Source: CAZRXG01 sp964603985 (lineage in GTDB: Bacteria > Chloroflexota > Anaerolineae > Aggregatilineales > UBA3940). Taken from it: DNA of 64,000 bases. Position numbers and translations under genes: made by a program. The notes under the pieces were generated by a model. That model was not told the origin of the DNA. It saw only the letters and a program-made list of their open reading frames with translations, and made no database searches. Numbering within the stretch: position 1 is the first letter of the stretch; the number at the start of each line of letters is the position of its first letter. This document shows, piece by piece, positions 33,694 to 42,705 of the stretch. The DNA lies in NCBI GenBank assembly GCA_964603985.1, contig CAZRXG010000006.1, positions 1 through 64,000 of the forward strand, written 5' to 3'.

Positions 33694-36117
33694 CTACGTG
33701 CCGTATAGAGCGCGGTAGCAGGCGTAGTGCTGGTAGATGAGCAGGATGTAAAGCTGCGGCTCGCTCAGGGTGATGACCTCAACATACATGTCGGGGTCGC
33801 CGCCGGAGGCTTCCTGCCAGCGGGCGGCGTTGCCCGGCCCGGCGTTGTAAGCGGCCAGCACCGCGTAGGGGTCGCCGTCGAAGCGCTCCATCTCCTCGTG
33901 GATCAGCCAGGTGCCGAAGGCGACGCTGACGTAGGGGCGTTGGAGGTCGCTGGGGCGGTAGTTGGGCCAGGCAAGCTGCGCGGCGATGTCCTCGCCGGTC
34001 GGGGGCCAGATCTGCATCAGGCCCTGGGCGGCAGCCGACGAGACGGCAAACCCCTCGAAGTTGCTTTCCTGCCAGATCAGCGCGTAAAGATACAGGGGAT
34101 CAAGCCCGTACTCCTCCGCCCTGGGGAGCACCAGGTCGGAGAAGTAGACCGGGTAGTGCAGGCGCGCCAGGAAGGGCGGCCCGTCGAGCGGATCGACCCC
34201 GGCCAGACGGTAGATGTTACGCGCCGCCAGGAGCGAGGAGCGGTACAGTCCGATCTCGCGGAAGGCGATGGCAAGCTGGTAGCTCGCCAGGGGGTCCCCG
34301 GCGTGGTCCTGGCGCACGGCCTCGAAGTCCTGGCGGGCCTCGTAGGACATGCCCAGATCCCAAAGCTCCTGGCCGCGCAGCATACGGGGGTCGCTGGACA
34401 GGTCGGCGCGGAGCGTTTCGGCCAGCGGTGGCGTCTCGGATAGGCCGAACTGCGTGACCAGCCACTGCTCGGCTTCGAGGCGGCCCTCGTCCGGGTCGTC
34501 GGGCAGGCTGAGGCCCGCCGGGGACGCGAAAGGCGGCTGCCCGGCCATCAGATCGGCGGCGCGCAGGGCGTAGTAGCCGCTCCCGCCGTCGGCGGCGATG
34601 GCGGCGTTGAAGGCGGCGGCGGCTTCGTCGGCCCGCCCGGCGGCCTGGTAAGTCCGGCCCAGCCAGAAGGCAGTTGAGGCGGGGTTTTCGTTGGCGGGAA
34701 GCCCGGAGATAGAGTTGAACAGCACCTCGGCGGAGGTCAGGTCGCCGTTGCGGAAGGTCAGCAGCGCGATGCGGAACAGGCCTGCCGGGGCGCGCGGGTC
34801 GGCGGGGTATTCGGTGGAGAGGCGCTGGTAATAGGTGAGCGCCCGGCTGTAGTCGGCGAGCGACTCGGCCAGCAGCCCGGCCTGATAGAGCGCATCGGGG
34901 GCCTGGGACAGTGCGCCGTAGTCGTCGGCGAACCGGTCGTAGAGGGCGAAGGCGCTCTCGGAGTCGCCCAACTCGGCCAGCAGGTCGGCGCGCTCCAGCC
35001 AGGCATCACCCCAGGCGTCGCTGTCCTCAGGCTCAAAGCGGTCGATCAGCGCCTGAAGCTCGCTCAGGGCGGCCTGGGGGTTGCCCAGAGCGCGGTACGA
35101 ATAGGCGATGTACAGGTGGGCGCTGGGAACGACATCGAGGACCGGCGTGGCGGACAGGTAGTTGAGGAAGGCGGCCACGGCGATGTCGTATTGGCCCTGG
35201 TTGTAATTGACCAGCCCGCGCTGGTACTGGTCGACGGCGTAGTCGGCTTCGAGCAGCGCCCGCAGCGCGCTGAGAGCTTCGAAGCTCTCCGGGTAGGTCA
35301 TGAAGACCTGCTGAAACTGGGCGTAGGCCGCGTCGTACTGCTCGGCCTCGAAGAGCGCCTGGCCGATGTAGAACTCAATCGTGGCGCGGTAGGTGGGGTT
35401 CTGGGCGACATCGAGGATAGCCTGATATTGGGCGATGGCCGCGTCGGCGTTCCCCAGCGAGCGGTACACGGTGGCGACCCGCTCGCGCAGTTGCAGCAGG
35501 CCGACGAGGTAGCGTCCGGCCTCGATGGCCGCCCCGTAGGTCTGGACGGCCTGGTCGGTCTGGCCGAGGGCGAGGTAGGCGTCGCCCATGCGCTCGTAGA
35601 CGTAGGTGTCGATCAGGCCCGGTTTGAGTGAATGGTAAGCCTGGTAATCGGCCAGTGCCGCCGCGTAGTCGCCGAGGCCCATGTAGGCGTCACCGCGCAG
35701 GAAGTAGGCGTGAGCGGCGCGGGGGTGATCGGGGTGTTGGGAGAGCAGCGAATCCAGTGCGGCGCGCGCCGAGGCGAAATCGCCGCGCCGGAGCGACGCC
35801 TGGGCCAGCCCGATCTGGGCCTGGACCATCTCGTCGGTGGTGGCGGCAGGATTGGCGATCACATCCTGGAAGGCCAGCATGGCGGCGTCCCAGTCGCCGT
35901 TGCGCAGGTGGCGCTCGCCCTGCTGGATGACGGCGATGGGCACCGGCGTCGGGGTGGGGCTGGGAGTCGGGCTGGGCGTGGCCGTCGGTGGGGGGGCGGG
36001 TGTGGCAGTCGCGACGGGAACCGGTGCAGGTGGCTTGAACGTAGGCATGTTGCAGCCGCCCAGCAGCGCGGCCAGCGCCAGCAGCACAATCAGCGTCAGG
36101 CGTCGGTAGTGCGTCAT
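33694..36117 (-). CDS. TPR-containing lytic transglycosylase lipoprotein
   Basis: The 807-residue lipoprotein carries signal peptide and lipobox LLGGC (Cys22), a Pro/Thr stalk (about 28-62) and about fifteen TPR-like helix pairs (about 65-600). A C-terminal SLT domain (about 645-790) follows. The catalytic Glu lies in LIWQESNF, with AQGLMQIWPPTG, FGTWLI and VLAAYNAGPGNAARW as the usual surrounding motifs. This layout is that of Slt70-like enzymes that cut peptidoglycan between MurNAc and GlcNAc, releasing anhydro sugars. The ATG at 36117 has no clear ribosome site, but the signal peptide starts there. It is divergent from the PfkB kinase gene. Confidence in the catalytic domain is high. Confidence 0.9.
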   Translation of the reverse strand: MTHYRRLTLIVLLALAALLGGCNMPTFKPPAPVPVATATPAPPPTATPSPTPSPTPTPVPIAVIQQGERHLRNGDWDAAMLAFQDVIANPAATTDEMVQAQIGLAQASLRRGDFASARAALDSLLSQHPDHPRAAHAYFLRGDAYMGLGDYAAALADYQAYHSLKPGLIDTYVYERMGDAYLALGQTDQAVQTYGAAIEAGRYLVGLLQLRERVATVYRSLGNADAAIAQYQAILDVAQNPTYRATIEFYIGQALFEAEQYDAAYAQFQQVFMTYPESFEALSALRALLEADYAVDQYQRGLVNYNQGQYDIAVAAFLNYLSATPVLDVVPSAHLYIAYSYRALGNPQAALSELQALIDRFEPEDSDAWGDAWLERADLLAELGDSESAFALYDRFADDYGALSQAPDALYQAGLLAESLADYSRALTYYQRLSTEYPADPRAPAGLFRIALLTFRNGDLTSAEVLFNSISGLPANENPASTAFWLGRTYQAAGRADEAAAAFNAAIAADGGSGYYALRAADLMAGQPPFASPAGLSLPDDPDEGRLEAEQWLVTQFGLSETPPLAETLRADLSSDPRMLRGQELWDLGMSYEARQDFEAVRQDHAGDPLASYQLAIAFREIGLYRSSLLAARNIYRLAGVDPLDGPPFLARLHYPVYFSDLVLPRAEEYGLDPLYLYALIWQESNFEGFAVSSAAAQGLMQIWPPTGEDIAAQLAWPNYRPSDLQRPYVSVAFGTWLIHEEMERFDGDPYAVLAAYNAGPGNAARWQEASGGDPDMYVEVITLSEPQLYILLIYQHYACYRALYGT

Positions 36118-36241
36118 GGGTGCGAATTATGGCGGCCTTTGGAGTGGTTGTCAACCTGCGGATTGGATACACCGTCAGGCCGGGCGACCGGATGGGCAGG
36201 CCGCCCCGGTCGTGTTACCATTCTCGCCGGAGAGCAGATCA

Positions 36242-37159
36242 ATGGTGAAACCGACCTTCGACGTTTTCAGCTATGGCACCATCGGACTGGACAACATCAT
36301 CCGCGTGCCGCACTTCCCGCGCCCCGACGTGAGCACGCACGCCTTCTCCGAGAGCGACCACCTGGGCGGCAAGGCGACCAACACAGCCGTCTACCTGGCC
36401 GGGTGGGGGCTGAAGGTGGCCGTCAGCGGGATGACCATCGGCGACGACGCGGTGGGCGACAGGCTCTTCGAGATTCTGGCCCGCCACCCCAATATCGACA
36501 CGCGCTACCTGTGCCGTCAGGCCGGGCTGAGGAGCATGTACTGCCGCATCCTGGTCACGCCGGACGGCGAGCGGGCGATCATCGGCATCAACGTCGAGGG
36601 CAGCCCGCAGACGCCGATCACGGCGGAGATGATCGGCGACGCGCGCCTGCTGACGCTGGACCTCTACGGCGGTGAGGAGCGCGTTGCGGGGGCGCGGCTG
36701 GCCCGCGAGGCCGGGCTGCCGGTGGTGGTCGGCGACCTGCGCCGCAGCGATCACCCGATCCTGCCCTACACGACGGTCGCCATCGCCTCGGCTGCGGAGA
36801 TACGCGATGGCTACCCCGGCCTGGCGCTCGAAGCGTTTGCGCGGGCGATCCAGGCATCCGGCCCGGCGGGGGTGATCGTCACCGGTGGGCCGGGCGAGGT
36901 GCTGGTCTTCGACGGGGACAGGCCGGTGTCGGGCGTCAGGCCGCCGGAGGTGCCGGTGGTGGATACGACCGGCGCGGGCGACGCGTTCCGGGCGGGGGTG
37001 GTGTACGGGGTTCTGGCCGGGTGGCCGCTGGTCGAGAGCGCCGCGCTGGGCACGGCGACCGGCTCGCTGAAGGTCGGGCGGATGGGCGCATCGAGCGACC
37101 CGCCCACGCTGGGCGAGGTGGAGAAACTGGCGCGGTCGCTGTCACGGCGGGTGCTTTAG
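36242..37159 (+). CDS. PfkB family carbohydrate kinase
   Basis: A 305-residue ribokinase-like enzyme that phosphorylates a sugar or nucleoside with ATP. Hallmarks are the N-terminal GTIGLDNIIRV and LGGKATNTAVYLA (GG-x-x-N sugar site, about 42-54). The C-terminal PfkB signature DTTGAGDAF (about 241-249) has the catalytic Asp in GAGD. The substrate cannot be told: the DN-x-I and short lid fit none of the best-known subfamilies securely. ATG 36242 is supported by GGAGAG 7 bases upstream; the frame is open further upstream but crosses the promoter region of the divergent lipoprotein gene. It ends 80 bases before a convergent response-regulator gene. Confidence 0.85.
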   Translation: MVKPTFDVFSYGTIGLDNIIRVPHFPRPDVSTHAFSESDHLGGKATNTAVYLAGWGLKVAVSGMTIGDDAVGDRLFEILARHPNIDTRYLCRQAGLRSMYCRILVTPDGERAIIGINVEGSPQTPITAEMIGDARLLTLDLYGGEERVAGARLAREAGLPVVVGDLRRSDHPILPYTTVAIASAAEIRDGYPGLALEAFARAIQASGPAGVIVTGGPGEVLVFDGDRPVSGVRPPEVPVVDTTGAGDAFRAGVVYGVLAGWPLVESAALGTATGSLKVGRMGASSDPPTLGEVEKLARSLSRRVL

Positions 37160-37239
37160 GCGGGGTTTTGGCGTGGATCGGCCACAGGGGGGCTGCGGGG
37201 CGACCCGGTCTCTCGTTTGGGGGAGGCGAGGCGGCTCAC

Positions 37240-37611
37240 TTACTCCGGGCCGAGCACGTCGTGAATCTTGGTGAGCAGGTCGTGATGCAGAATGGGCTTG
37301 CTCAGGTAGTCGTCTGCTCCGGCCTTCATGCCCTTGGCGACGGATTCGTTATCGTGGCGCGCGGAGAGGAGCAGGATGGGGGTGGTCTGGGTCGCGGAGT
37401 CGGCGCGCAACTGGCGGCAAAGCTCGATGCCGTCCATACCCGGCATCATCACGTCGAGGATGATCAGGTCGGGATTAACGTTCTTGAGCAGGTCGAGGGC
37501 GGAATATGCGTCGCGGGCTTTGACCACTTCAAAACCACCTCGTTCAAGCATGATCCCGATCAACGTCAGAGCGCCCTCCTGGTCGTCAACCACCATGATT
37601 CGTCTGGCCAT
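37240..37611 (-). CDS. Single-domain response regulator (CheY-like)
   Basis: The 123-residue receiver domain lacks an output domain. The phosphorylation pocket is complete: acidic pair in MVVDDQ (Asp9, Asp10), phospho-acceptor Asp53 in LIILDVMMPG and Lys105 in YLSKP. Length is typical of CheY/Spo0F-like regulators, which work by binding a partner protein. No histidine kinase lies next to it. ATG 37611 begins the receiver fold; the frame continues open to 37962 through the promoter of the divergent trmI gene, so the longer version is rejected. GGGAGAG is upstream but somewhat far. The partner kinase is elsewhere. Confidence 0.88.
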   Translation of the reverse strand: MARRIMVVDDQEGALTLIGIMLERGGFEVVKARDAYSALDLLKNVNPDLIILDVMMPGMDGIELCRQLRADSATQTTPILLLSARHDNESVAKGMKAGADDYLSKPILHHDLLTKIHDVLGPE

Positions 37612-37885
37612 GGCTGTGTCGCTCTCCCACTCGCCCTCGTTAACATACTGGATGTTGTGTTGGTGTAGCAAATTTGTACCCCTTCCCAGTCTACCAGTCT
37701 TTGAGTGGAATGCAAATCTGGGGAGGTTGCATTCGACGGCCGGGGAGATGTGACAACAGAAGCGCGACCCTTCGGGGGGCGGAGTGCTGGTCTGCTGCTT
37801 CCCCTCCACTCTATTGTGCCCTCGAAGGGCGTTGGAGTCTATGGGTAGTTGCCCCCATGTCCGGGGGTAGGGGGTTCTGGCCGCC

Positions 37886-37914
37886 TTGAACGGCATTGGT
37901 ACGCACTGTATAAT
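37886..37914 (+). promoter_or_regulatory. Promoter of trmI operon
   Basis: TTGAAC (37886-37891), a 17-base spacer and TATAAT (37909-37914) lie 36 bases before the TTG start of trmI. The rest of the 338-base divergent region (37612-37885) shows no gene, only a GCCCTCGAAGGGC hairpin near 37819. Confidence 0.75.
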
Positions 37915-37949
37915 AGCCCCGTTCCGATCAGGATGGCAGGGGAGGGATT

Positions 37950-38795
37950 TTGCGTCGAGCACAGGCGGGGGACGTTATCTTACTGGTCAGCAGGAAGGAT
38001 CGTAAACGGTTTATCCGCACATTGGAGCCGGGGCGGGAGCTACAGACGCATCACGGGGTGCTGGCGCACGACGATCTGATTGGCCAGCCGCTGGGCGCAA
38101 TCGTGCACACGCACCTGGGTTCTTCGTACTTCCTGTTCACGCCGACGACAGACGAGCTGGTGCGCGACGTTCGACGCGAGTCGCAGATCGTCTTTCCCAA
38201 AGACGCGGGTTACATTATCATGAAGCTGGGGATCAAACCCGGGTCGGTCGTCGTGGAGGCGGGAACAGGGAGCGGCGGTCTGTGCCTGACGCTGGCAACC
38301 ATCGTGGGCGATGGCGGTCACGTGTATTCGTATGACGTTCGCGCCGGGATGCAGCGCATCGCGCGCGGCAACCTGAAGCGGGCCGGGCTGACCGAGCGCG
38401 TGACGTTCAAGCTGAGGGACGCGACCGAAGGGTTTGACGAGACGGATGTCGACGCCGTGTTCCTGGATATGCTCACTCCCTGGGACGTGCTGGATCAGGC
38501 GCACGCGAGCCTGCGCGGGAGCGGCATGTTGGGGAGCCTGGTGCCGACGGCCAACCAGCTTGTGGACATGATCGGGGCGCTTGACGCCCACCCCGGCTTC
38601 GGCTTCGTCGAGGCGGAGGAATTGGTGCTGCGCTCATACAAGACCGTCCCTGCGCGCGTGCGCCCGGACGAGCGGATGGTCGGGCATACGGGGTATTTGA
38701 TCTTTGCGCGTGCTGTCGTCGGGCAAGTGGACGACGACGCACAGGCCAAAGTGCCCGCCAGTGGAACGGAAGAGGATCAGGAGAGTGGAAAATGA
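37950..38795 (+). CDS. trmI: tRNA (adenine-58-N1)-methyltransferase TrmI-like
   Basis: The 281-residue SAM-dependent enzyme methylates N1 of A58 in the T-loop of tRNA. An N-terminal small beta domain (about 1-70) is followed by the Rossmann methyltransferase. The SAM motif VVEAGTGSGGL is at about 97-107. HGVLAHDDLIGQPLG (34-48) and the acidic DVDAVFLDMLTPW (about 164-176) are family-typical. The C-terminal tail is charged and non-conserved. TTG at 37950 has GGAGGG very near. A good promoter is 36 bases upstream. The stop codon overlaps the ATG of the next lipoprotein gene (ATGA), so the translation of both is linked, an unusual pairing. Confidence 0.9.
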   Translation: MRRAQAGDVILLVSRKDRKRFIRTLEPGRELQTHHGVLAHDDLIGQPLGAIVHTHLGSSYFLFTPTTDELVRDVRRESQIVFPKDAGYIIMKLGIKPGSVVVEAGTGSGGLCLTLATIVGDGGHVYSYDVRAGMQRIARGNLKRAGLTERVTFKLRDATEGFDETDVDAVFLDMLTPWDVLDQAHASLRGSGMLGSLVPTANQLVDMIGALDAHPGFGFVEAEELVLRSYKTVPARVRPDERMVGHTGYLIFARAVVGQVDDDAQAKVPASGTEEDQESGK

Positions 38796-40354
38796 TTCGA
38801 CGGGCTTCGCAGTTGAATGCTAACCGGATACCGATTTGTCTGGTGTTGATTGTGCTGTTGGCGGCCTGCCAGTTCCTGCCCCTGTCGCAGCCGACACCGG
38901 CTCCCACTGCCGCACCACCTGAGCCGACCCTGGAAGAGGCGGCCCTGCCGACGACGGTGCCTGGGGAGGAAGGCCCCACCTCGACACCGGCCCCGCCGCC
39001 GGAGAGCGCCGCGCCGGGGTTTGCGCCGGGGACGATCATCGCCGAGGAGTCGAGCACGCTCAACGCGCAGGCAGGCGGTGAGTTCGAGATGACGTTCGAG
39101 AGCGGGGCGCTCCAGGTCATGCGGCTGGATGCCACCGTGATGGGCGGGTCGCTGGAGTACGAGCTGCTGCTGTTCGATAAGTTCGGCAACATCCTCGCCA
39201 CGCTTCAATCGACGGTTGGGCGCACGGAAGAGACGCTCATGGAGTTCACGCTGCCGTACGAAGGCGAATATCTGATCGTCGTCTCGCCGATAGAGGGCGA
39301 GGGCACGCTACAGGTGGTCGTGACGGCGCTGGGGCCACCCAGCGGCGGCGGCGTGCTCGACGGGGTGGACAGCGCCGTGAACAGCATGATGAGCTCGGCG
39401 CGGGTGTATCACACCTACCAGTTCCCGCTGACCGAGGGTGAGGTGGTCAAGATCGGGGCGGTAGCGAACGTGGCCGGTGCGCCGGACACGCGGCTGGTGC
39501 TGTACGGGCCTGACGGGCGCTACCTCACCGAGATCGACGACGTGGACCCGTTCAACGACATCCGGGACGCGGTTCTGACGGGCTTCGTGGCCCCGGAGAC
39601 GGGGATGTACACCGCCATCGTGACGAACTACGGCGAGTCGATAGGGGCGTACATCTTCAGCGTGCTCTCGGCGACCAAGCCGCCTGAAGCGGAGGGCGAG
39701 CCTGACCTGGTCTACGACCGTGACTATCGGGCGGCGTTCTTCGAGGGAAGCACGCTGAGCGCGACGTTCGACGGATACACCGGCGAGGTGCTGCAGGTCT
39801 CGGTCTTTGATCCAGGCCCCGACCTGGACGTGGACATTTACATCTACAGCCCCTTCGAGCAGATCGTCGCCTACGCACGGGACGCCCGTCCGGGTGAGGG
39901 CGAGACGCTGCACGAGATGCAGTTACCCTACGACGGACGCTACCGGCTGGAACTGCGGCCCATCGGAGTCGGGGAGGCGTCGTTCAGGATCACGCGCCTG
40001 CCTGCGGAGGAGCTGAGCGGGGGCGGTCTCTTCGGCGACGAGGTGAGCAAGACGCTGTTTGGCTACTTCCGGCAGTTGAACGTCTTCCACATCTACCAGT
40101 TCAACGCGCAGAAAGACGACCGGGTCTCGCTGATCGTCACCTCGGAGAGTGAAGAGGGCACGCTGGACATCGGTTTTACGGTGCTTGGCCCCAACGGCCT
40201 GCAACTGGCGTCCGCCGACCGGTCGGAGGGCGAGAACCCGGAAGACCCGGCGCTGGTGCAGTACGTCATCACGCAGACGGGAACGTACACCGTCGTCGTA
40301 TACACGATCAACGACGCCACCGGCTACTACGAGATCCGGTACAGCCGGGAGTGA
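38792..40354 (+). CDS. Lipoprotein with PPC-like beta-sandwich repeats, first paralogue
   Basis: The 520-residue lipoprotein has a signal peptide with lipobox LLAAC (Cys26) and a Pro/Thr/Glu-rich stalk to about residue 80. About four beta-rich modules follow that look like bacterial pre-peptidase C-terminal (PPC) domains. Each module carries an E[GT]-Y-[LTV][IV]VV strand, an L-x-GP[DN]G turn and an acidic D-V-D/E-D stretch. PPC domains usually aid binding or secretion of exported proteins; no catalytic domain is present here. The ATG is part of an ATGA overlap with trmI. The next gene encodes a paralogue 29 bases later. Role unknown; surface binding is likely. Confidence 0.75.
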   Translation: MIRRASQLNANRIPICLVLIVLLAACQFLPLSQPTPAPTAAPPEPTLEEAALPTTVPGEEGPTSTPAPPPESAAPGFAPGTIIAEESSTLNAQAGGEFEMTFESGALQVMRLDATVMGGSLEYELLLFDKFGNILATLQSTVGRTEETLMEFTLPYEGEYLIVVSPIEGEGTLQVVVTALGPPSGGGVLDGVDSAVNSMMSSARVYHTYQFPLTEGEVVKIGAVANVAGAPDTRLVLYGPDGRYLTEIDDVDPFNDIRDAVLTGFVAPETGMYTAIVTNYGESIGAYIFSVLSATKPPEAEGEPDLVYDRDYRAAFFEGSTLSATFDGYTGEVLQVSVFDPGPDLDVDIYIYSPFEQIVAYARDARPGEGETLHEMQLPYDGRYRLELRPIGVGEASFRITRLPAEELSGGGLFGDEVSKTLFGYFRQLNVFHIYQFNAQKDDRVSLIVTSESEEGTLDIGFTVLGPNGLQLASADRSEGENPEDPALVQYVITQTGTYTVVVYTINDATGYYEIRYSRE

Positions 40355-40382
40355 GGGCGGTCGTTGAGTTGATCACGGGCTG

Positions 40383-41948
40383 ATGGAAAAACGCACAGGA
40401 CGTGCTTTACCGATCCCAATCCGCCACCTGATCAGCCTGGCGCTCGCCGCCGGGCTGATTCTCGTGGGCTGCCGGTCGGCGGACGGGACACAGATCCCGG
40501 TCACGCCGACGGTGCCGCCGACGGCCTGGCCGACCCTCGCGCCGGTCAGTGTGTCGGACACTACCACCGCCGCGCCGACCGGGGTCGCGGTCGAGGAGAG
40601 CGGCCCCCGGCTGGATGAGAAGTACCGCGCCCAGGTGTTGGACGGCGTGGTGTCGGTCTTCCCGCTGGAAGGGCGGATCGACCAGCCGGTGCGCATCGAG
40701 GTGATCGTGCTATCGGGCGAGGTGGACCCGGTGATCATGATCAGCAACGCGGTAGGAGATCGTCTGGCCTTCGCGAACAACGGCGACGTGGGCCAGCCGG
40801 AGGTGATCGGTCAGTTCCTGTTCCCCGGCGACGGCTACTACGAGCTGGGCATCGCCTCGGCGTCAGGGAGCGGCGAGGTGGGCGTGTCGGTCTACCGGTT
40901 GAAGCCTGCCGAGCTTGAGGGCGGCGGGGTGTTCGCCTCGGCGGACGAGGAGCTGCTGGGCACGATTGAGCACCCGGCTTCGTACCACACCTTCCGCCTG
41001 CCGCTTGAGCGCGGGAAGCGGATCGACCTGGCGGCGGAGGCGCTCACCGAAGGGCTGGATCTGCTGTTCGAGCTGTACGGGCCGGACGGCGTCCTGCTGG
41101 AGGCGCGCGACGACAACGTGGGGGCAGACCCCTACCTGTGGAACTTCATGCCCAGCCAGTCAGGGACGTACACGGTCGTGCTGAGCAACTACGACGAGAA
41201 CACCGGCGACTACGTGCTGCGCGTCGGGCCGTCCGAGGGGGGTGGGGAGGCGGTCGTGGGGACGCGCACCTCGCTCGACCTGGAGGGAGCACCCCGGCGC
41301 AGCACGTGGTTGACGCTGGACGGCAGGGCGCTGGACGGCATCCGGGTGGAGGCCAGGCCGGTTGGCGTCGGGGTGGACATCACGATCACGGTCAGCGACC
41401 CATACGGCAACCGGCTGACGGGTGTGAATGAGTTCGGGCCGGACGAGCCGGAGCAGTTGACGCTGGTGCAGTTTCCCTTCGACGGCGAGTACCAGGTCGA
41501 GTTCCTGACGCTGGGCGAGAGCGGGGAGATCGACTACTACATCCGCCCCATCGGCCAGGCGGACATCGAGATGGGCGGGCGGGTCGTGCCGGGGGCCGTC
41601 GGGCACGAGGGTGAGATCGTCGGGCCGGGGACGGCGGTGGTCTACACCTTCGACGGGCAGGCGGGCGACCTGATCGGCGTCGACGCGCACGCCACCGGTG
41701 ACACCGGCCTCGACCTGGGGGTTGACCTGTACAGCCCGGAGGGATACCTGCTGGTCACGCGCGACGACGTGGTGGGAAAGGACCCGGTGATCGACCGGAT
41801 CGAGCTGCCGATGACGGGCCGGTACGTGCTGGTGGTGTGGAATTACGGCGGGACGACCGGCCCCTTCGATCTGTTCGTCACCCGACCGGAAGCGCCCGAC
41901 GCGCTGCCGGGCGCGACGCTCCCTCCTGCCGTCGAGGAGGATGATTAA
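40383..41948 (+). CDS. Lipoprotein with PPC-like beta-sandwich repeats, second paralogue
   Basis: The 521-residue lipoprotein has signal peptide and lipobox LILVGC, a short Thr/Pro stalk (about 38-70) and four beta-rich modules like those of the preceding gene. Shared marks include ELEGGGVFASADEELL near 178 and YHTFRLPL, matching GGGVLDGVDS/YHTYQFPL in the first paralogue. Length and module order are almost the same, so the two arose by duplication. It begins 29 bases after its paralogue and is probably in the same operon as trmI. No enzyme motif is seen. The two proteins may bind the same ligand at the cell surface. Confidence 0.75.
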   Translation: MEKRTGRALPIPIRHLISLALAAGLILVGCRSADGTQIPVTPTVPPTAWPTLAPVSVSDTTTAAPTGVAVEESGPRLDEKYRAQVLDGVVSVFPLEGRIDQPVRIEVIVLSGEVDPVIMISNAVGDRLAFANNGDVGQPEVIGQFLFPGDGYYELGIASASGSGEVGVSVYRLKPAELEGGGVFASADEELLGTIEHPASYHTFRLPLERGKRIDLAAEALTEGLDLLFELYGPDGVLLEARDDNVGADPYLWNFMPSQSGTYTVVLSNYDENTGDYVLRVGPSEGGGEAVVGTRTSLDLEGAPRRSTWLTLDGRALDGIRVEARPVGVGVDITITVSDPYGNRLTGVNEFGPDEPEQLTLVQFPFDGEYQVEFLTLGESGEIDYYIRPIGQADIEMGGRVVPGAVGHEGEIVGPGTAVVYTFDGQAGDLIGVDAHATGDTGLDLGVDLYSPEGYLLVTRDDVVGKDPVIDRIELPMTGRYVLVVWNYGGTTGPFDLFVTRPEAPDALPGATLPPAVEEDD

Positions 41949-42037
41949 CAGGGATTTTACAAGAATTTCACACGGGGGGAACGAATCTGGTATATGCTGG
42001 GAGATGTGTGCTTCAGATTCTGAGAGGAGACCAATCT

Positions 42038-42631
42038 ATGAGACGTCCGATCCGGCGAAGACCACCCCCGGGCCGACCCTTGCGGCGAGCGCCTCACCCG
42101 GCGCTGGAAGCCGCCCGTCGTGAGCTGGTGCGTGCTAACCGGCTGCTGGAGTCTGGTAAACATGTACAGGCGGCCGAGATCTTCGCACGGCTGAGCGGGA
42201 CGGCAGAGCATCACGGGGCGCTGGTGCGTGCCTCGAACCTGGCGGCCCGGTCAGCGCACGCGTTCATGTTGGGCGCAGACATCGCACGCGCTCAAGTACA
42301 GGCGCGGCGCGCGATCAAAATCAGCATCCTGGCGGGGGATCTGCCGTGCGCGGTACGGTTGGCCCAGCGCACGCTGGCCGAACTGGAGGCAAACGGGTAC
42401 AGCGCCGAAGCCGAAACGCTGCGCGCCGAATTCGACCAGCGGCTGAGCCAGCTTGGACTTTCGCTGGCCGACGGCCCGCCGCGTGTGGAGACCGGTTCCG
42501 GCAGGAGGCAACGCGATCTTCCCGCTCAATGCCCGGCCTGCCTGGGACCGGTGCGCTCCGACGAGGTGGAGTGGATAGACGATACGAGCGTTCAGTGTGC
42601 CTACTGCGGGTCGATCATCAAGGCCCAGTGA
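42038..42631 (+). CDS. Helical-repeat protein with C-terminal zinc ribbon
   Basis: The 197-residue protein has an Arg/Pro-rich start (MRRPIRRRPPPGRP), a helical region (about 20-140) that looks like three TPR-like pairs (ANRLLESGKHVQAAEIFARL) and a C-terminal zinc ribbon (CPACLGPV and CAYCGS, about 170-192). No named family is recognised; the layout suggests a cytoplasmic scaffold or nucleic-acid-binding protein. ATG 42038 has GAGAGGAGA 7 bases upstream, clearly better than the frame's earlier start at 42008. It follows the lipoprotein genes by 89 bases and is ended by a hairpin terminator at 42656. Confidence 0.7.
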   Translation: MRRPIRRRPPPGRPLRRAPHPALEAARRELVRANRLLESGKHVQAAEIFARLSGTAEHHGALVRASNLAARSAHAFMLGADIARAQVQARRAIKISILAGDLPCAVRLAQRTLAELEANGYSAEAETLRAEFDQRLSQLGLSLADGPPRVETGSGRRQRDLPAQCPACLGPVRSDEVEWIDDTSVQCAYCGSIIKAQ

Positions 42632-42655
42632 GCGGCCAGGCGAGAGAGGATCAGG

Positions 42656-42683
42656 AGGCCGGGATGTGACCCCGGCCTTTGTT
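42656..42683 (+). terminator. Hairpin terminator
   Basis: AGGCCGGG (42656-42663) pairs with CCCGGCCT (42671-42678) over a 7-base loop, followed by TTGTT. It separates the helical/zinc-ribbon gene from the convergent L25 gene. Confidence 0.65.
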
Positions 42684-42705
42684 CGTGTTGATCGGTCGGG
42701 GCGGG

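Noticed and set aside
37240..37962. Longer N-terminal extension of the response regulator
   Set aside because: The added 117 residues cross the promoter of the divergent trmI gene and are not part of a receiver domain.
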